NCBI GenBank assembly: GCA_001557505.1
Contig: LSAX01000011.1
Coordinates: forward strand, 558,001 to 622,000
DNA from: Reticulascus tulasneorum
Lineage: Eukaryota; Ascomycota; Sordariomycetes; Glomerellales; Reticulascaceae
Direction: 5' to 3'
Length of the DNA: 64,000 nucleotides
The notes beneath the pieces were generated by a model. That model ran no database searches, was not told the DNA's origin, and was given only the letters and a program-made list of their open reading frames with translations. Position 1 is the stretch's first letter, and each line of letters opens with the position of its first letter. A program made the translations under genes and the position numbers. Positions 36,506 through 48,400 of the stretch are shown here, piece after piece.

Positions 36506-37116
36506 TTACAAGATGAAGGCAGCGAGACCGAGAACACCAGCGAGACCGGCACCGGAGAGGGCAGCGGCCTTGCCAGCACCAGCGGTGGGGACCGTGGTGG
36601 GCTTGGTGGTGGTGGCACCGCCGGTGGGAACGACGGTGGACAGAGTGCTGGTGGTGTTGTAACCGCCGCTGTTTGCCAAGTTAGCAATTGGTTCCTCAGT
36701 TCCCGGGGTTTCAAAAGATACATACCAGGTGTGGCAGTGGACAATGCTGGAGGTGGTGACTGGCTTGGTGATGGTGCAAGGGCAGTCAGTGATGGTCAGG
36801 GTGGTGGCCTTGAGAATCAGTTAGCATATCGGGGTCCCATTCCGCGGATCGGGAGACTCCAGGTGTGATCCAAGGCTGGGCGGTCCACGGCTTATCGCTC
36901 GTCCCCTTCTCCCCAACCCTGAACCACGCCCCGAAATCCCTCCTCTTGGGGTTGTCATACCGAGGTGATGGTGTAGGTCTTGTCAGAGTAGGTGATGGTG
37001 GTAGGACCTGGGCAGTAGGTCTCGTACGAAGTCACGACCTCAGTGGTGTAGGTGACGTTGCTGTGGGCCATGACGCCAGCGGCGACGGCAAGAACGGCGG
37101 CGAAAGAGTACTTCAT
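36506..37116 (-). CDS. Small GPI-type cell-wall protein, clock-controlled protein 6 (CCG-6)-like
   Basis: Short secreted protein of the fungal CCG-6 family, abundant wall proteins of hyphae and conidia; in Neurospora ccg-6 is clock controlled. Exons 37116-36961, 36808-36726 and 36668-36506 give 133 residues. Introns are 36960-36809 (152 bp, GTATGA...GCTAAC...CAAG) and 36725-36669 (GTATGT...ACAG). A signal peptide (MKYSFAAVLAVAAGVMA) precedes the conserved repeat SNVTYTTEVVTSYETYCPGPTT, ATTLTITDCPCTITKPVTT with paired cysteines, and a Thr/Pro-rich spacer. The C-terminal AGAGKAAALSGAGLAGVLGLAAFIL-like tail (about 24 residues) is a hydrophobic GPI-anchor signal. TATA box and CT-rich leader upstream suggest strong expression. 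Confidence 0.85.
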
Positions 37117-37320
37117 TTTGACTGATTTGGTCGGTATTAAAGTTAAGACTCGGGAAGAGCGGTTGAGTTGTTTGGTTTATAGGTTGGGATGAGTTGATGC
37201 TTGCTAGGTATGCTGGTAACGAGTGAAATTGACTGAAAAGTCAGGGTTGATTGAGTGAGCGTATGTGTGGGTGAGGAGAGAAGAAAGAAAAGAAGTGTGG
37301 TGAGGTTTGGAGGAAAGGTC

Positions 37321-37327
37321 TTATATA
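37321..37327 (-). promoter_or_regulatory. TATA box and CT-rich leader of the CCG-6-like gene
   Basis: TATATAA on the minus strand about 205 bp before the ATG. It is followed toward the gene by a pyrimidine-rich strip (37261-37316 on the sense strand), the usual core-promoter arrangement of highly transcribed ascomycete genes. Confidence 0.65.
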
Positions 37328-37366
37328 CGAAGAGGTAGGTAGGTAGGGCGATGGACTGCATGGGGG

Positions 37367-37397
37367 GGTGGTGGTGGTGGTGGTACTGGTGGTGGTA
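37367..37397. repeat. (GGT)n trinucleotide repeat
   Basis: GGT/GTG repeat with a few interruptions, directly upstream of the TATA box of the CCG-6-like gene. Confidence 0.85.
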
Positions 37398-38568
37398 GCC
37401 ATCCGTGCAACTTTGGTGGTGATGAGGGTCTGCTCTGTGGGTGGCGTCCTGCCGGTGGGAACGCCGAGCACCTGCTAGGTTAGTTAGATGGATGGATGGG
37501 CGCTACCGGGGGAGGGTTGCCATGGGATGGAGCGGCGGCCGGCACCCACGTCGTCGTCGTATGTAATTAGTGCTCAACATGTATTTCCTTCTTTTTTTTT
37601 CCCTTTCTTCTCTTGTTCCAAAGTACCAGCTTATTTTAAATCAGTCAAATCAGAGGCAAGCCTCTCCGAACAATGAGCCGGGGGGGTGGAGAGGGGGGGG
37701 GGAGTGGACACAAGAGGAATAGGGGGTGGGCCGTGTTATGTGGCTCCCGGTGGGCTCTGATCGTGGTTGCAGTCAGTGGGTGCGTGGGTAACTTAACGGA
37801 AAGGAACATACATGCCAGGCCAGGGAAGTGGAAAGGGGAGCAAACTGGGATTAGTTTTGTTTGCCTTGCTTGTTGGGGGTCGGTTGGCTGTAGTGAAGCT
37901 GTGGCAGCGCTTGGTTTTTTCCACTCATCACTTTTTCGCCCCTTGCCATCCCGGTTCCAGTACCAATTCCCAGCGCATTTCAACTTTCTTCCTCATCTTC
38001 TTCCTTGACCCGGGTGGAGCCCAGGAAAGGGAGAGCGAAATTGGGTCTGTTCGAGGCCGTGGTCCTCAGCGGGGGGGACCAACCAACAATGCCAACAGTC
38101 GAGATGGCACCGCCCGGTATCGTCTGATCGCACAAAGCTTGGGACGAGTCTGCTCGGCCCAACTGAGGTGGGAAGAAAGAAAAAAGACACACGGTTCGCA
38201 GAGCAAGCATCTTTGCCGTACCGCACCTGTCAGCGTTGCGATGTTTGGGACGATCTCACCAAGACGCCAAGGTGCCGTTGATGAGTGGTCAGCACCATAT
38301 TTTTAGGCCCCGTTGTGATCATCGCCGGGCGGGCTTGTTTGCTCAGCAGTGAGCGAACCTCAAGCCGCCGAGATGGTACCTGACATATGCACATGCACTA
38401 ATGCAGGTCCGGTGCGTAACTAATCGTGCCCACAAATGCACCTGCGGCGCCTGTTTCGCCAAATCCGGAGTACATAAGTGACTATCGGTTGGCTATGTGA
38501 TTGTGATTATGTACTACGTAGTATGTGAAATTCCCAACTAGATTTGCCGGTCATCAAAGCTAATTACT

Positions 38569-38610
38569 TCTACTCCTACTACTACTACGTAGTACGAAGT
38601 ACGAAGTACA
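38569..38610. repeat. ACT/TAC triplet repeat ending in TACGTA and GAAGTAC copies
   Basis: (TAC)n triplets run into ACTACGTAGT and two GAAGTAC copies; part of the recurrent TACGTA motif family in the non-coding DNA of this window. Confidence 0.8.
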
Positions 38611-39866
38611 TATGTAGTTTATAACTCACTCACCGGAGAGTAAAACCCAGGATGCTGCGGGAAGGACAACCTTCATCCAGGCTCTCCACCCCTGTGTTGC
38701 AAATACGCTTCGCTGGCTCCAATCTTGCCTTGGGAGATGGCGTGAAACCGTTGATGGGACTATTTTCCATGGTCATCCCGAACAATGCTATCAATGACCA
38801 GTACACGCACGCATGTACAGACACGTAAAATAATAAACGGTCTCAAGATTGCGCCGAGCCACAGCGCAGAGGCGAAGGCGTGAAGGGGTTGCTGAAATTA
38901 GAGCGGCGACATGATATTTCTCAGGGGCTGCCCCGTTGTTCAGCGCCGTGATTGGCCGGGGGCCGCTGGACTTTGCACCGATTCGGGTTAGAAGGATTAC
39001 GCTGCCCTACCATGCATGCCCAGTAATAACAACCCATCCATCATCTACAGGTTTCCTGTTATCTCTGGAGGCCATGTCCGTAAAAGTAGGGGGCAGCTAC
39101 ATACGTAGTACGCATGTAGAGTATAGTACGTATGTACATGGAAAATTTTGACAATCCGAGTCAGTCCTCAGATAATCAAGAAATTGGAGCCCTGTTTGAA
39201 GGGTTCGATGCAGCGACACCCATTAAGGAACCATCTCGCCTGGGATAGTGCCCTCAATTTCCCACGCTTGCTGGAGCCGGGGGTCCCACCGCACCATGCC
39301 GTCGCTGGTTACTTTCCTTTGCTTCAGACTTGCGTCCCGAGAGTCCCATGAAGAAGGCTGGCTGCCACGCTAGCTTGAAAGCCACAACATCTGTAAGGGA
39401 AGGAAAAAACTCGTGTCAACAGATCTTGAAAAGTCGAGGCTGATCTCGGAACTAAAACCCGCGGCTCCTGAGAGCCCAGAACGGGCTCCGTCGAACAAGC
39501 TTCATAACCATGTCCGAGGGTTGTTTGGACGGCGGCACGACTGCGGCCATCTTTTCATACTAGTCACTTCTTACACTCTGAATCCATGCAATGTACGTCG
39601 TAGAAGGGGGCCTTCTGTTGTTCCTGAACAGCCTCTCTCCGATATATTAGCAAATTCATTCTTCTGCACGACTTTGTCAGAAAGCCAAGCCGACGCCCCC
39701 GATTCTCTGTGGAGGATTGGAGTTCTGGTGCTATTCGGGGCTTCTGGCTATTCGGCTGCATAGCGGCGTGTCGTCCTTCGTCTATTCCTGTAGACAGACG
39801 GTTGCTGCTCTGCTGCAGACTCATGTCTACATCTGAAATCTGCACATGCTAGGCATGCTAGGTACG

Positions 39867-39882
39867 TAGTAGTAGTAGTAGT
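39867..39882. repeat. (AGT)5 repeat next to TACGTAGT
   Basis: Short triplet array following GGTACGTAGT in non-coding DNA. Confidence 0.85.
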
Positions 39883-41191
39883 ATCCGTGGACGAGTCAAA
39901 CCCATGCCGACCCACTGACGGTCGGTCAAGCTGATAATAGTAATTATTGGATCCAACCTCATCTAGTTGGAAATGTCGGGAACTTGGTATGGCTTCCGCA
40001 AGCGGTAGGCAAATCGATATAAGAAAGTACCGTGGTCAGGAATATCGTACAGGACATGCCGATTTAGCGGGTGGGGCTCCGTTGCAGACTATTTCCACCA
40101 CCTCAGCAGGGTACCGTAGCGCGCATACATAGGTACTCACTTGCTTGTAGGCGGCCAGTTAGTGCCCGACAGGTGCACCTGTGCGCCATCCTATGGACCA
40201 CAGTAGGACTCTCGGTACTACGCCTGGCCCTATCTTCTGATACGATTTTGTGCTTCGCCTGCAAGGTTACAGTGGACCAGTGATCACCTAATTTCCACCA
40301 AGCTTGCTAACCCCTATCTATTGAGATCGCCACAGCTGCAGCTCCCTCCATGGGTTTCCGTGTTTAGCTCTCCGAACAAGCATCCGAACCAAAGGATAAA
40401 GACGCGAATGAACCCACTGGCGCGTCACCATGTCTTTTGTTGACGTTCTCCTATCGTTTGCAAATTTGGGTTTTGGCGACGAGTCCCGGAGCTGGCGCTC
40501 GTATTATCGACTCATTCAACATGCTGCCTCTGTTCCCCGAGATGATGTTCTGTTCTACCGAGATTGGGATCCTTATTCCACAACCGACTTGGAGAGCCCA
40601 CTTGCATATGCCGGACGGACTATTCCCTGATAGTGGAGTGGTATGAGTTCATCGTTTGCGGGTTTGCAATTTGACAGCTGTGGTTATGACACATGGGAGA
40701 TGTTCTCCCTTTCATTGCGGTGGAGCGGCTCAGCCCAAAAGCTTGGGTCCCGTCGGCGTGGATTTCTATTAAACTTGACGATTCCCATCTCACGATGATG
40801 GCATCAGAAGTCTTCAGTCAAGCGTTCTTCACGCGCCCCCTACACTTCTTCCAATGACCGGGTCTTATCTTTTTACCAACCATGCCGAATGGCTTCATAT
40901 CCGCTTCATATCCTTGACCGACCTACCATGTTTGTGTTATAAGACGCATCAATCTATGGGGGACGAAATCGGACTCTGCAACCTCCAAGTGGTGTCCCCT
41001 GGAAACCTGTCGTGTCCCAGGGCCAATGCAGAGACGTACAAACCGCGACTCACCTCGCCGCTCGAAACATCATCCCGAGATCACATCTCCGGACACAAAT
41101 CAGGCACTCGCATGCGAGGCGCCTGATTACGAACTAGGCTCAACAATGGAAGCGCGGATTCTCTCGCGCGGACAAATGGAGAGCATTTGCG

Positions 41192-41239
41192 AAGCTCACA
41201 ACTTCGCCCACCCGACCTCACGGGTGGGTATGTGAGCTT
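41192..41239. repeat. Long imperfect stem-loop
   Basis: AAGCTCACA (41192-41200) pairs exactly with TGTGAGCTT (41231-41239). Inside, CCCACCCG (41207-41214) pairs exactly with CGGGTGGG (41221-41228) around the loop ACCTCA. That is 17 base pairs with one asymmetric internal loop, in DNA without a supported gene. Confidence 0.8.
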
Positions 41240-42293
41240 GCCACCACATGCTGCCCACGAGTGGCCAATCGTGTCATTGACTGGGGCATTATGACACGGT
41301 TCTACTCTGGACTACACGCAATATCGTTGCGCTCAAGACGAAGGTCACAATCGCCCAGGAGCAGATCGCTAGGAGAACACACTTGGAGGATCCTGGAGGC
41401 GCACGCGAGGCTAAGACAAGGCTAAGCAGGCTGGCCTGGAGAGCAACGACGCAAGATGTTCTCCATGGCCAGCTGGCTCACGGAAGATATCAACAGGTTT
41501 TGCCACCTTCGAGATTTTTAACTGTCCCGACAAAGCACAAGAACTAGAAAGCCAAAGACTTGAATGAAAAAGAATAAACCAAGATCCCTTCGTGTTTGCT
41601 TGACTGAGATGCCCGTGACCATAGGATTGCCTGAACCTGTTGATGATACCGAAGCCCGAGTTAGGTTAATGTCAGCCAAACTGCATAGCTCACTCTGCCT
41701 GGGGCCTCTCGTTCTTATCGATATTCGCAGATCCTGCTACGGAGTCATAGCCTGCTATGCCGGGAACGCCAGAAGTTGCCTCGGCAATCTATTACCCTTC
41801 ACCCCGTAAGTAGAATGTCCATGGTATGGGCACTTATTAAGAGTTCTGACATGTCGGGCGGGAGGGAGGGATCGCGCGGATCTCAGGTGCCGTGTTAAGT
41901 GGGGACCGGGAATGTTTATTTGGTGACGCGCGAGCGGGTTTCGTACTTTTCTGCAGCTCCAATTCCTCCTCCCTGACAAAGCCGAAAAGGACCAACGGTT
42001 TGTCAGTGACACTAGCGCCTGCAGGAATGCGTGTAGGTCAAGTTGGGACTGGGTCGGCTTCCCCGCGAAGCCTAGGTATCCAACTACGTAGCTCATTGTG
42101 TACTTAGTAATTATCGGAGTTCCTGGACAGGGCAGTGAATCCTGATCGTAAGTTGGTTTCACTCGAGCTGTATAAATTCCCATAGCGATACGTTTCATCT
42201 GCGACCATCAGGCAATTTGTATCAAGACATCTTCCGCTCGCCTTTGACCTTGACATATATAATCTGGAACTCGATCAGCAGAAAACCGGCAGC

Positions 42294-43406
42294 ATGGCAA
42301 CTATGCGAGCAATTGGTAGTGTACCGCCAACTCCACGATGCCAACAGCAATTAACGAAGAATCATAGACATCAAAGGGGGAGGGGGCCCTATAGAGGCCA
42401 TGTTCATGAACCCCGACACGCCGAAACCAGCGGCGGCGAAGGATGAGGCTCTGATCAAGATCAAGGCATTCGGCCTCAACCGCATGGACCTCATCCAAAG
42501 AGAGGGCAACTACCCCCTCCCGCCACAAGCCCCGAAGACGCTCGGTGTAGAGTTTAGCGGCACAATCGAAGAGTTCGGCGATGGGGACCACGGCTCGTTC
42601 AAGGTCGGGGACGAAGTCTTTGGCCTGGCGTACGGTGGTGCGTACGCCGAGTGCATCGCCGTCAACAGCAAGATGCTGCTGCATAAACCCAAGGAGTTGA
42701 CGTGGGAGCAAGCCGCCGGGCTTCCTGAAGTGAGCATCTCTTTTGAAGACACCCTTTGGGGGGAAAGTCAATTGACATTGTGTAGACCTGGATAACCGCC
42801 ACGCAAGCTCTCCTAGTCGTTGGCGAATTCACAAAAGGGAAGTCCGTGCTCTGGCACGCCGGCGCCTCGGGCGTCTCCATCGCGGGCATCCAAATCTCCA
42901 AGGACAGTGGCGCCTCCGCCGTCTACGCCACGGCCGGCTCCAAAGATAAGTGCGATTTCATCGTTAACTCGCTCGGCGCCACCGCGGCCTTTAACTACAA
43001 AACCGAAGATTGGGCTGCCAAGATCAAGGAGGCCACGGGCGGCAAAGGCGTCGATGTGATCATCGACTTCATCGGCGCGGACTACTTTGCCAAGAACCTA
43101 GACGTCGCCGCGCGCGACGGGCACATCGTCCTCCTCGGCCTTATGAGCGGCGGCCAGGTCAAGAACCTGGACATGTCCCAGATCCTCTTCAAGCGGATAC
43201 GGGTCGAGGGCAGCACGCTGCGGAGCCGAGATGTTGAGTACCAGAGAGTGCTGAGGGACAAGCTGGAAGCGTACATACCTCACTTCTTGAGCGGCCAGCT
43301 GAAGGTTATCATTGATACGGTGCTACCGTGGGAGGAGATCCAGAAAGCCCACAGCTTGCTCGAGGATAACAAAAACTCGGGCAAGATCATCTGCACAATT
43401 TCTTAG
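42294..43406 (+). CDS. Quinone oxidoreductase, zinc-free MDR family (PIG3-like)
   Basis: NADPH-dependent quinone reductase of the medium-chain dehydrogenase superfamily, related to human TP53I3/PIG3. Exons 42294-42315, 42368-42729 and 42786-43406 give 334 residues; introns are 42316-42367 and 42730-42785. The tiny first exon encodes MATMRAI. The GroES-like part carries the diagnostic GLNRMDLIQREGNYPLPP, LGVEFSG and VGDEVFGLAYGGAYAE motifs. The Rossmann part has HAGASGVSIAGIQISK, VYATAGSKDK and GVDVIIDFIGADYF. The C-terminus VLPWEEIQKAHSLLEDNKNSGKII is typical. Zinc-ligand cysteines of alcohol dehydrogenases are absent, as expected for quinone reductases. Expected cytosolic role: one- or two-electron reduction of quinones and detoxification. 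Confidence 0.92.
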
Positions 43407-44814
43407 GAGTTTCATGCATGAATATCAATAGCTGTGAAACATGTCTGTTGAATGTCTAGTATCATGAGAAAGAGTTTGACCAAGTGATGCACGGCAGAGA
43501 CTGCCTAGGGCTGGACTTTTTCTAGACCCCGACACCCTGCTGTTTGTGTAGCAAGTAAGTTAATTGGTGTACTTAAACATTTGATGCTGGTCTCAGAGTA
43601 GGCCTCAGCTCGTGTCATTATTACCATTTTGTCGCTTTGATGGCTATTTCCGACTGGCTAGTATCTCAATCTGGCATAACTCCCAATTGGAACAGTTATT
43701 AGTGTCTGAGCTACCGATTTACGTCCCCCAAATATGGCATTGTAGAACGGGGGGCTTGGAGAACTGATTTCGGACGGAGGACAGCGGTCGATCCGGTATT
43801 ACCAGACCGTTAGGATGAATGGTGACGGCTTCTATAACTATTCACACTTTCAGAATACCTCACAGCTGGCGCTGTACACATTTATGCAGATCTGGCAAAC
43901 TCACAAATCACTTTCAGGGAAAATCAAATGTTTCAGGTCATAACTATTTCATGCCATTTCGTCATGGAATCATAGCAACAGATAGCTACCCCTTACAGGA
44001 GCCTTCTGGCCAGAAATGATCTATCCGATCTGAATCTGGTCCGATCCATGCTGCGTTCTACCAAACCATACCGATGCGATCCACCTAGCAGCATACTCTG
44101 GCAGTATTACCTCTATGTACATGATTCATTCCGGGTTTCAAGTTGTTAACCCCCCACCAAGCTTGCACGAGATCGAGTCGTCTCATTGTTTTCAAGCCTT
44201 TCTTCCACTGATCACACTTCGACTCCATTGTTGAGTTCTTATGCCCGCCTAGGGCATTCCAAAAAGTACAACAAACTCTATTCCATACACGCCAGCCATA
44301 CGCCAGTCCAATCACAAATGCAAAGGCTCGGCTGCTGTGTCGGATTTCCCCGTCACTTCCCCCTTTCATATCGACAGACTTCTCCAGCCGATCCAGTTGT
44401 AGTGATATCGCCAAATAATCGGGAATGCTGATGGGAAGGGATTGCCGGGGCCATCAGGTCCTTCGATATCATCTTAGGTACGACTTTGCAATAACCAGTA
44501 GAGAAACACCGTAGATGTCCATCTCAAGTCACACCCATCTGGCCGTAAGGTGCAATCGTAGTATCGTCACGTCGTGCGTCGACCAGGTCTTCGAGTGTAG
44601 CGTTCGAATATCAGCATACTCCGACAAATTCCAATACCAAGTTCTTTACGAGGATTCCAAGCCCATTTCTCAAAATCCCACTCCAGCGGCACTCCAGCTA
44701 GTGCCGAACAATCCAGGTATGCCCAACAGGCACAGAAACTCTGCCAGTATCCAGAGCAGTGAGAAATGCAGATGCTGTGAACACCGTTTGCATCACAATA
44801 GTGGAAGCAGCGTT
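43407..44814. other. Convergent gap between quinone oxidoreductase and Wee1
   Basis: 1.4 kb between two convergent stops. It should hold both 3' UTRs. Open frames do not exceed 109 codons within it and show no domain; nothing else was recognised. Confidence 0.5.
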
Positions 44815-47800
44815 CTAAACATCCGTCATCTCCGTATCTTCGTCTGCGTGGCGAAGTACAGCATCTTCGTCATCAGCACTGGGTCCCCACATGCCCTCGA
44901 AAACAGTCGCGGCATGGTGCCGTCGCTCAGCAACCCATACGAGCGGCTCAAGCATCAAGAGTTGATGAATGGTCAGCCGGTCGCTCGGCGCGGGCTGTAC
45001 CATACACCTGACGACTTGGTCGAGTGAGTTGGGGTGCAAAGCGTCACTCATGAAATCCGGGGGACTCTTCAATTCAGAGCGCTTGGGGTAAGCCAAGCGG
45101 CCGCTCAAACCTTGGCTGTTATGGTCGTTGATCGACGCAGAATCCGAGTACACGCTGATATCTGGAGCGCTCGTGTGCTCCATGATCGATTCGTTTGAGA
45201 ACATGGTTGGAACGCCCGCAGCATCCCGAGGATCGTCAGACGTATTGGTCCGTGTCAAGCTCGGCACTTCGGACAAGTCGCCTGATCGTAGGGCGACCCA
45301 AGTAGGTCCATTATCTGGCAGAACGACGTTGCAAGCCATCTCGATCGTAATGAGACCAAGGGAGTATATGTCGGCTGGCTTGTCAAACTCCCCACGGAGG
45401 ATTTCGGGGCCGATATACTCCCTATCCCCTTCAGCATCTACGCCCTTCGCGGCTGGCCATTTTGTTGCTAGTCCAAAATCGCCAATTTTGAGGACGCCTT
45501 CAAAGGTAATGAATATGTTGGCAGGTTTCAGATCCAAATGGATGAAGCCAGCCTCGTGAATAGTTTGCAAGCCCTTTTCATGTTAGCTGTGATTCACCCC
45601 TCGGTGGGAGCGTACTTACCAAGCAGATGTCGTGGATGATTTTCCAGATGCGGAAATCATCCAGCCTGCCAGTGCGGCCGACGGTGCTGAGGAATTTGTC
45701 TAGCGTGCCTTCGTCACAGAACTCTGTCTGAATGTAAAGGTGGTAGTTGTGCTCCCAGCTGTCTACGTAGTGTAGGACGTGGTCGCCATGAGTCAGGGCC
45801 TGGAGCGCTCGAACCTCTCTAAGCTTCATTTCACGGTCTCTAGGTCCAGTGAACTGGCGACGGCTCTTCTTTACAGCAAAGACTTTGTCGGGCAGCGGGC
45901 TGGCGGGTGAATGCTGGCTCCGATTCCCGCCAAATACAGTCAAGAAGGACGACTGAGGTGCGGATTTGACAACTCGATAGACTGTGGAGAACTCCCCTTT
46001 CCCGACAAGTTCAATCTTGTCGAAGCGAGAGTAAAGGGTGTCGTCAAGCTCAACGTTGCCACGTCCATTAGCAGGAGTCATAAGTTGGATCCCGGGGGCG
46101 TGGAAGCTCTCACGGCCCGTCGTTGGAGTGACTGGCGGCGGCATCCGGTTGTGCTCTCCATTGGCGTTCGAAATCGAAAGGCCACTAGCATCGGGAAAGA
46201 TCACGGATGTCTGCGGTGTTCGAGGGGAACTCTGTTCCACGGGACTAGCTAAATCGACAGAGGTTATCTTAGCAAACAAATCCTTTGGAGAGTAGAGAGT
46301 AGCGGTCGCGAATCGAGTTCTGAGCGGAGAGGGTGTACTGAACCCTCGCCCAGACCTCGAGCGACCGAAAGAGGGCAAAGAAAGACGCAAGTTTGGAGAC
46401 AGTCTGCAGTTCAGAGGAGTAGTAGTGGCGGGAGCATCTTCCAATGCACCGCAACTAGTTCCCGTCCCTGCTGGCTGTTCCGGAAAGATATACTCACCAG
46501 TTGATTCACGTGAAATCACGGGTCTGACCGCCGACATTGGCGGCGGAATTTTGCGATGAGCACTGGGGCTCTCGATGCTCTGCTCACTGAGATTGCTCAG
46601 GCTTGGAGTAAGGGTCTGCTTCGTGGGAGTAGGTGGATATTCTCCATCGTTACGAGCATTGGCACTTCCACTGTCGAACCCGAACTTCTTTTCTTCGCCG
46701 TCCAAGCTAAGAACGCTACCTCGCCGAGCATGTCGACCACCAAGCCTTGAAAAGATGCCTATCCCTTTGCCTGGGTTGCCAAACGTGCTAGGAGCTTGGG
46801 TCTTGGGGAGATTGAAAGGGGTCGCCGACATCCCGCCTAACGAATTGCGCTTATTCTTCTTCATCGCGCTGCCAGGCGGCGGGGGGAAGGTAGCAAACCC
46901 ATTCTGCTGCTTTTTGCATGGGGTATCGGGCATGGCCAACTTCTGGTCCGGCTCCAGTTCCGGGTTGCGATTCACTTTCGATACCAAGCCAGTAGACATG
47001 AAAGCACCCTGCCACGGCCGGCCTGGCTTGAAAGGGGTTGAGACCGCGTTCGGATCTGCCCTCTCATGGCGCAAGTGCGGACGGGCTCCACCATACGGCA
47101 ATGATCTCGCAAAGTTGATAGGCATTCTTGGCTTCTCAGCAACAAATGAAGCTGCCTGAGCTGCACGGTCTTCGTGGAGACTGTTGCCAGAGGATGAAGT
47201 GGTTAAGGTCTTGGAAAGAGGGTGAGGTGGGTGCGATTGCCGATGCATTGGATGAGCAGATGGGTTCGGCAAAGGGGAATTTGAAGAGAATGGGCTATCT
47301 CGGGGAAGTTCAGGTGGTAAGAACTGGTCCATGGATAGACGCGGCCGGGCTTTGACATTGGGTGTCGAGAACTCGCCGCCCATCTGAGCCAGGTTCTGCG
47401 CGCCCACGCGACGACCCCAGGAGCCTCTATCAGCCTGACGTTGTTGCAGTGTTGACTTTCGAAGTGAAGAAGATCTGCGTGGCAACGCAGGGGCTGGAGT
47501 AGGTGAGGGAAGCGGCTCTCGATGGCCCACGGTGCTAGATCCGAACAGCTCGTACTCACGGTTTCCATCATCGTGAATCTCAAAAGTCGGGGTGGTAGTA
47601 CCACCATCGAAAATGCTGAAATCCGGCACATTCGGGCCCAGACTGGATATGCCATGCAAGCTTCGCCGCTTCGCAACGGGGCTACCCAAGCTCGCCCGAT
47701 CCAAATTCATGATTGCGTCACTGCGCTTCAGTGCGCCGCTTCCTGGCGCTGCCAGCAAATCGCCGTTTCCTTCTAAAGCTCTGAAAATTGCTTGGTGGGA

Positions 47801-48400
47801 CGTGCCAGATACGTCCAAATGTAGACTATGTCGATTTGATTTTTCTATGGTTCTTCTCGGGAGTGGACTTAGCGGAATCGGAATGTGGCTGTTCTCTTGG
47901 CCGGTTGCGTCAGAGCTGGATGAAGAGGATGACGCGGAGTTCCCCAAATCAGAAGCAACACTGAGCGCGCGCTTCAGAGGACTCTTTGGCGACACTCGGG
48001 TCCTGGACAATGGCCGCGTAAGGGTAGGAGAGGCTTTTGCTGACTTTGCTGATCGCAGCGAAAGCTTGACACTGGGTCGGAAGGGTGTCGAGAAGGAACT
48101 TGTAGGTAGAGGTGGCGGGTGTTGTGGGGTGGTAGAAGTTATCGAGGAAGGAGCCGCGGGTGCTGCTTGAAATTGCGGGTTTGTTGTCGTGTATCGTCGA
48201 CAGGGCGATTGCTCTGAAGGTGTGTGCGAGCCCTGCGAGCTTTCGGAGCTCTGCGAATTCGTGCGCCCAAGATTCCACTTTGAGGGGGACCGCGACATTG
48301 AACGCCGCAGGCTCCTCACAGCTGACGAGACATCGACGTGGTGAGCATGCGTAGGCGACGGTATTGTAAGCGTCCCGCCACTGCTATTCGAATAAGACAT
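44815..48400 (-). CDS. wee1: Wee1-family mitosis inhibitor protein kinase
   Basis: Dual-specificity kinase that phosphorylates the inhibitory tyrosine of CDK1 and blocks entry into mitosis; the Aspergillus orthologue is AnkA. Exons 48400-45620 and 45573-44815 give 1179 residues; intron 45619-45574 (GTAAGT...GCTAAC...AAAG). The start MSYSNSSGGTLTIPSPT is the only in-frame ATG, although the frame stays open upstream to 48613. About 780 residues of Ser/Pro-rich regulatory N-terminus, with many SP/TP sites (SRSPSKW, TPSEQSP, TPTKQTLTPS), precede the kinase. The glycine loop GKGEFSTV lies at about 800-807 and the ATP lysine is Lys844 in FAVKKSRR. The catalytic loop HLDLKPAN is at 939-946, DFG at 959-961, and the activation segment is EGDREYIGPEIL. 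HLD and GDREY are Wee1-type variants of HRD and APE-side sequences. Confidence 0.95.

Larger units (their letters stand above)
37117..42293. other. 5.2-kb gap upstream of the CCG-6-like gene and of the quinone oxidoreductase
   Basis: Head-to-head flanking genes make both ends promoters. The interior holds short open frames only. 40430-41240 is denser in them, including a good start context TCACCATGTC at 40425-40434, but no frame gives a domain or a consistent splice model. Several TACGTA palindromes, triplet repeats and one strong stem-loop (41192-41239) are present. No tRNA, transposon or gene is supported. Confidence 0.5.

Noticed and set aside
41281..41547. 88-codon stop-free frame with a helical-looking peptide
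   Set aside because: It has no methionine, no acceptor that fits and no similarity that I recognise; such frames are expected by chance in this much DNA.
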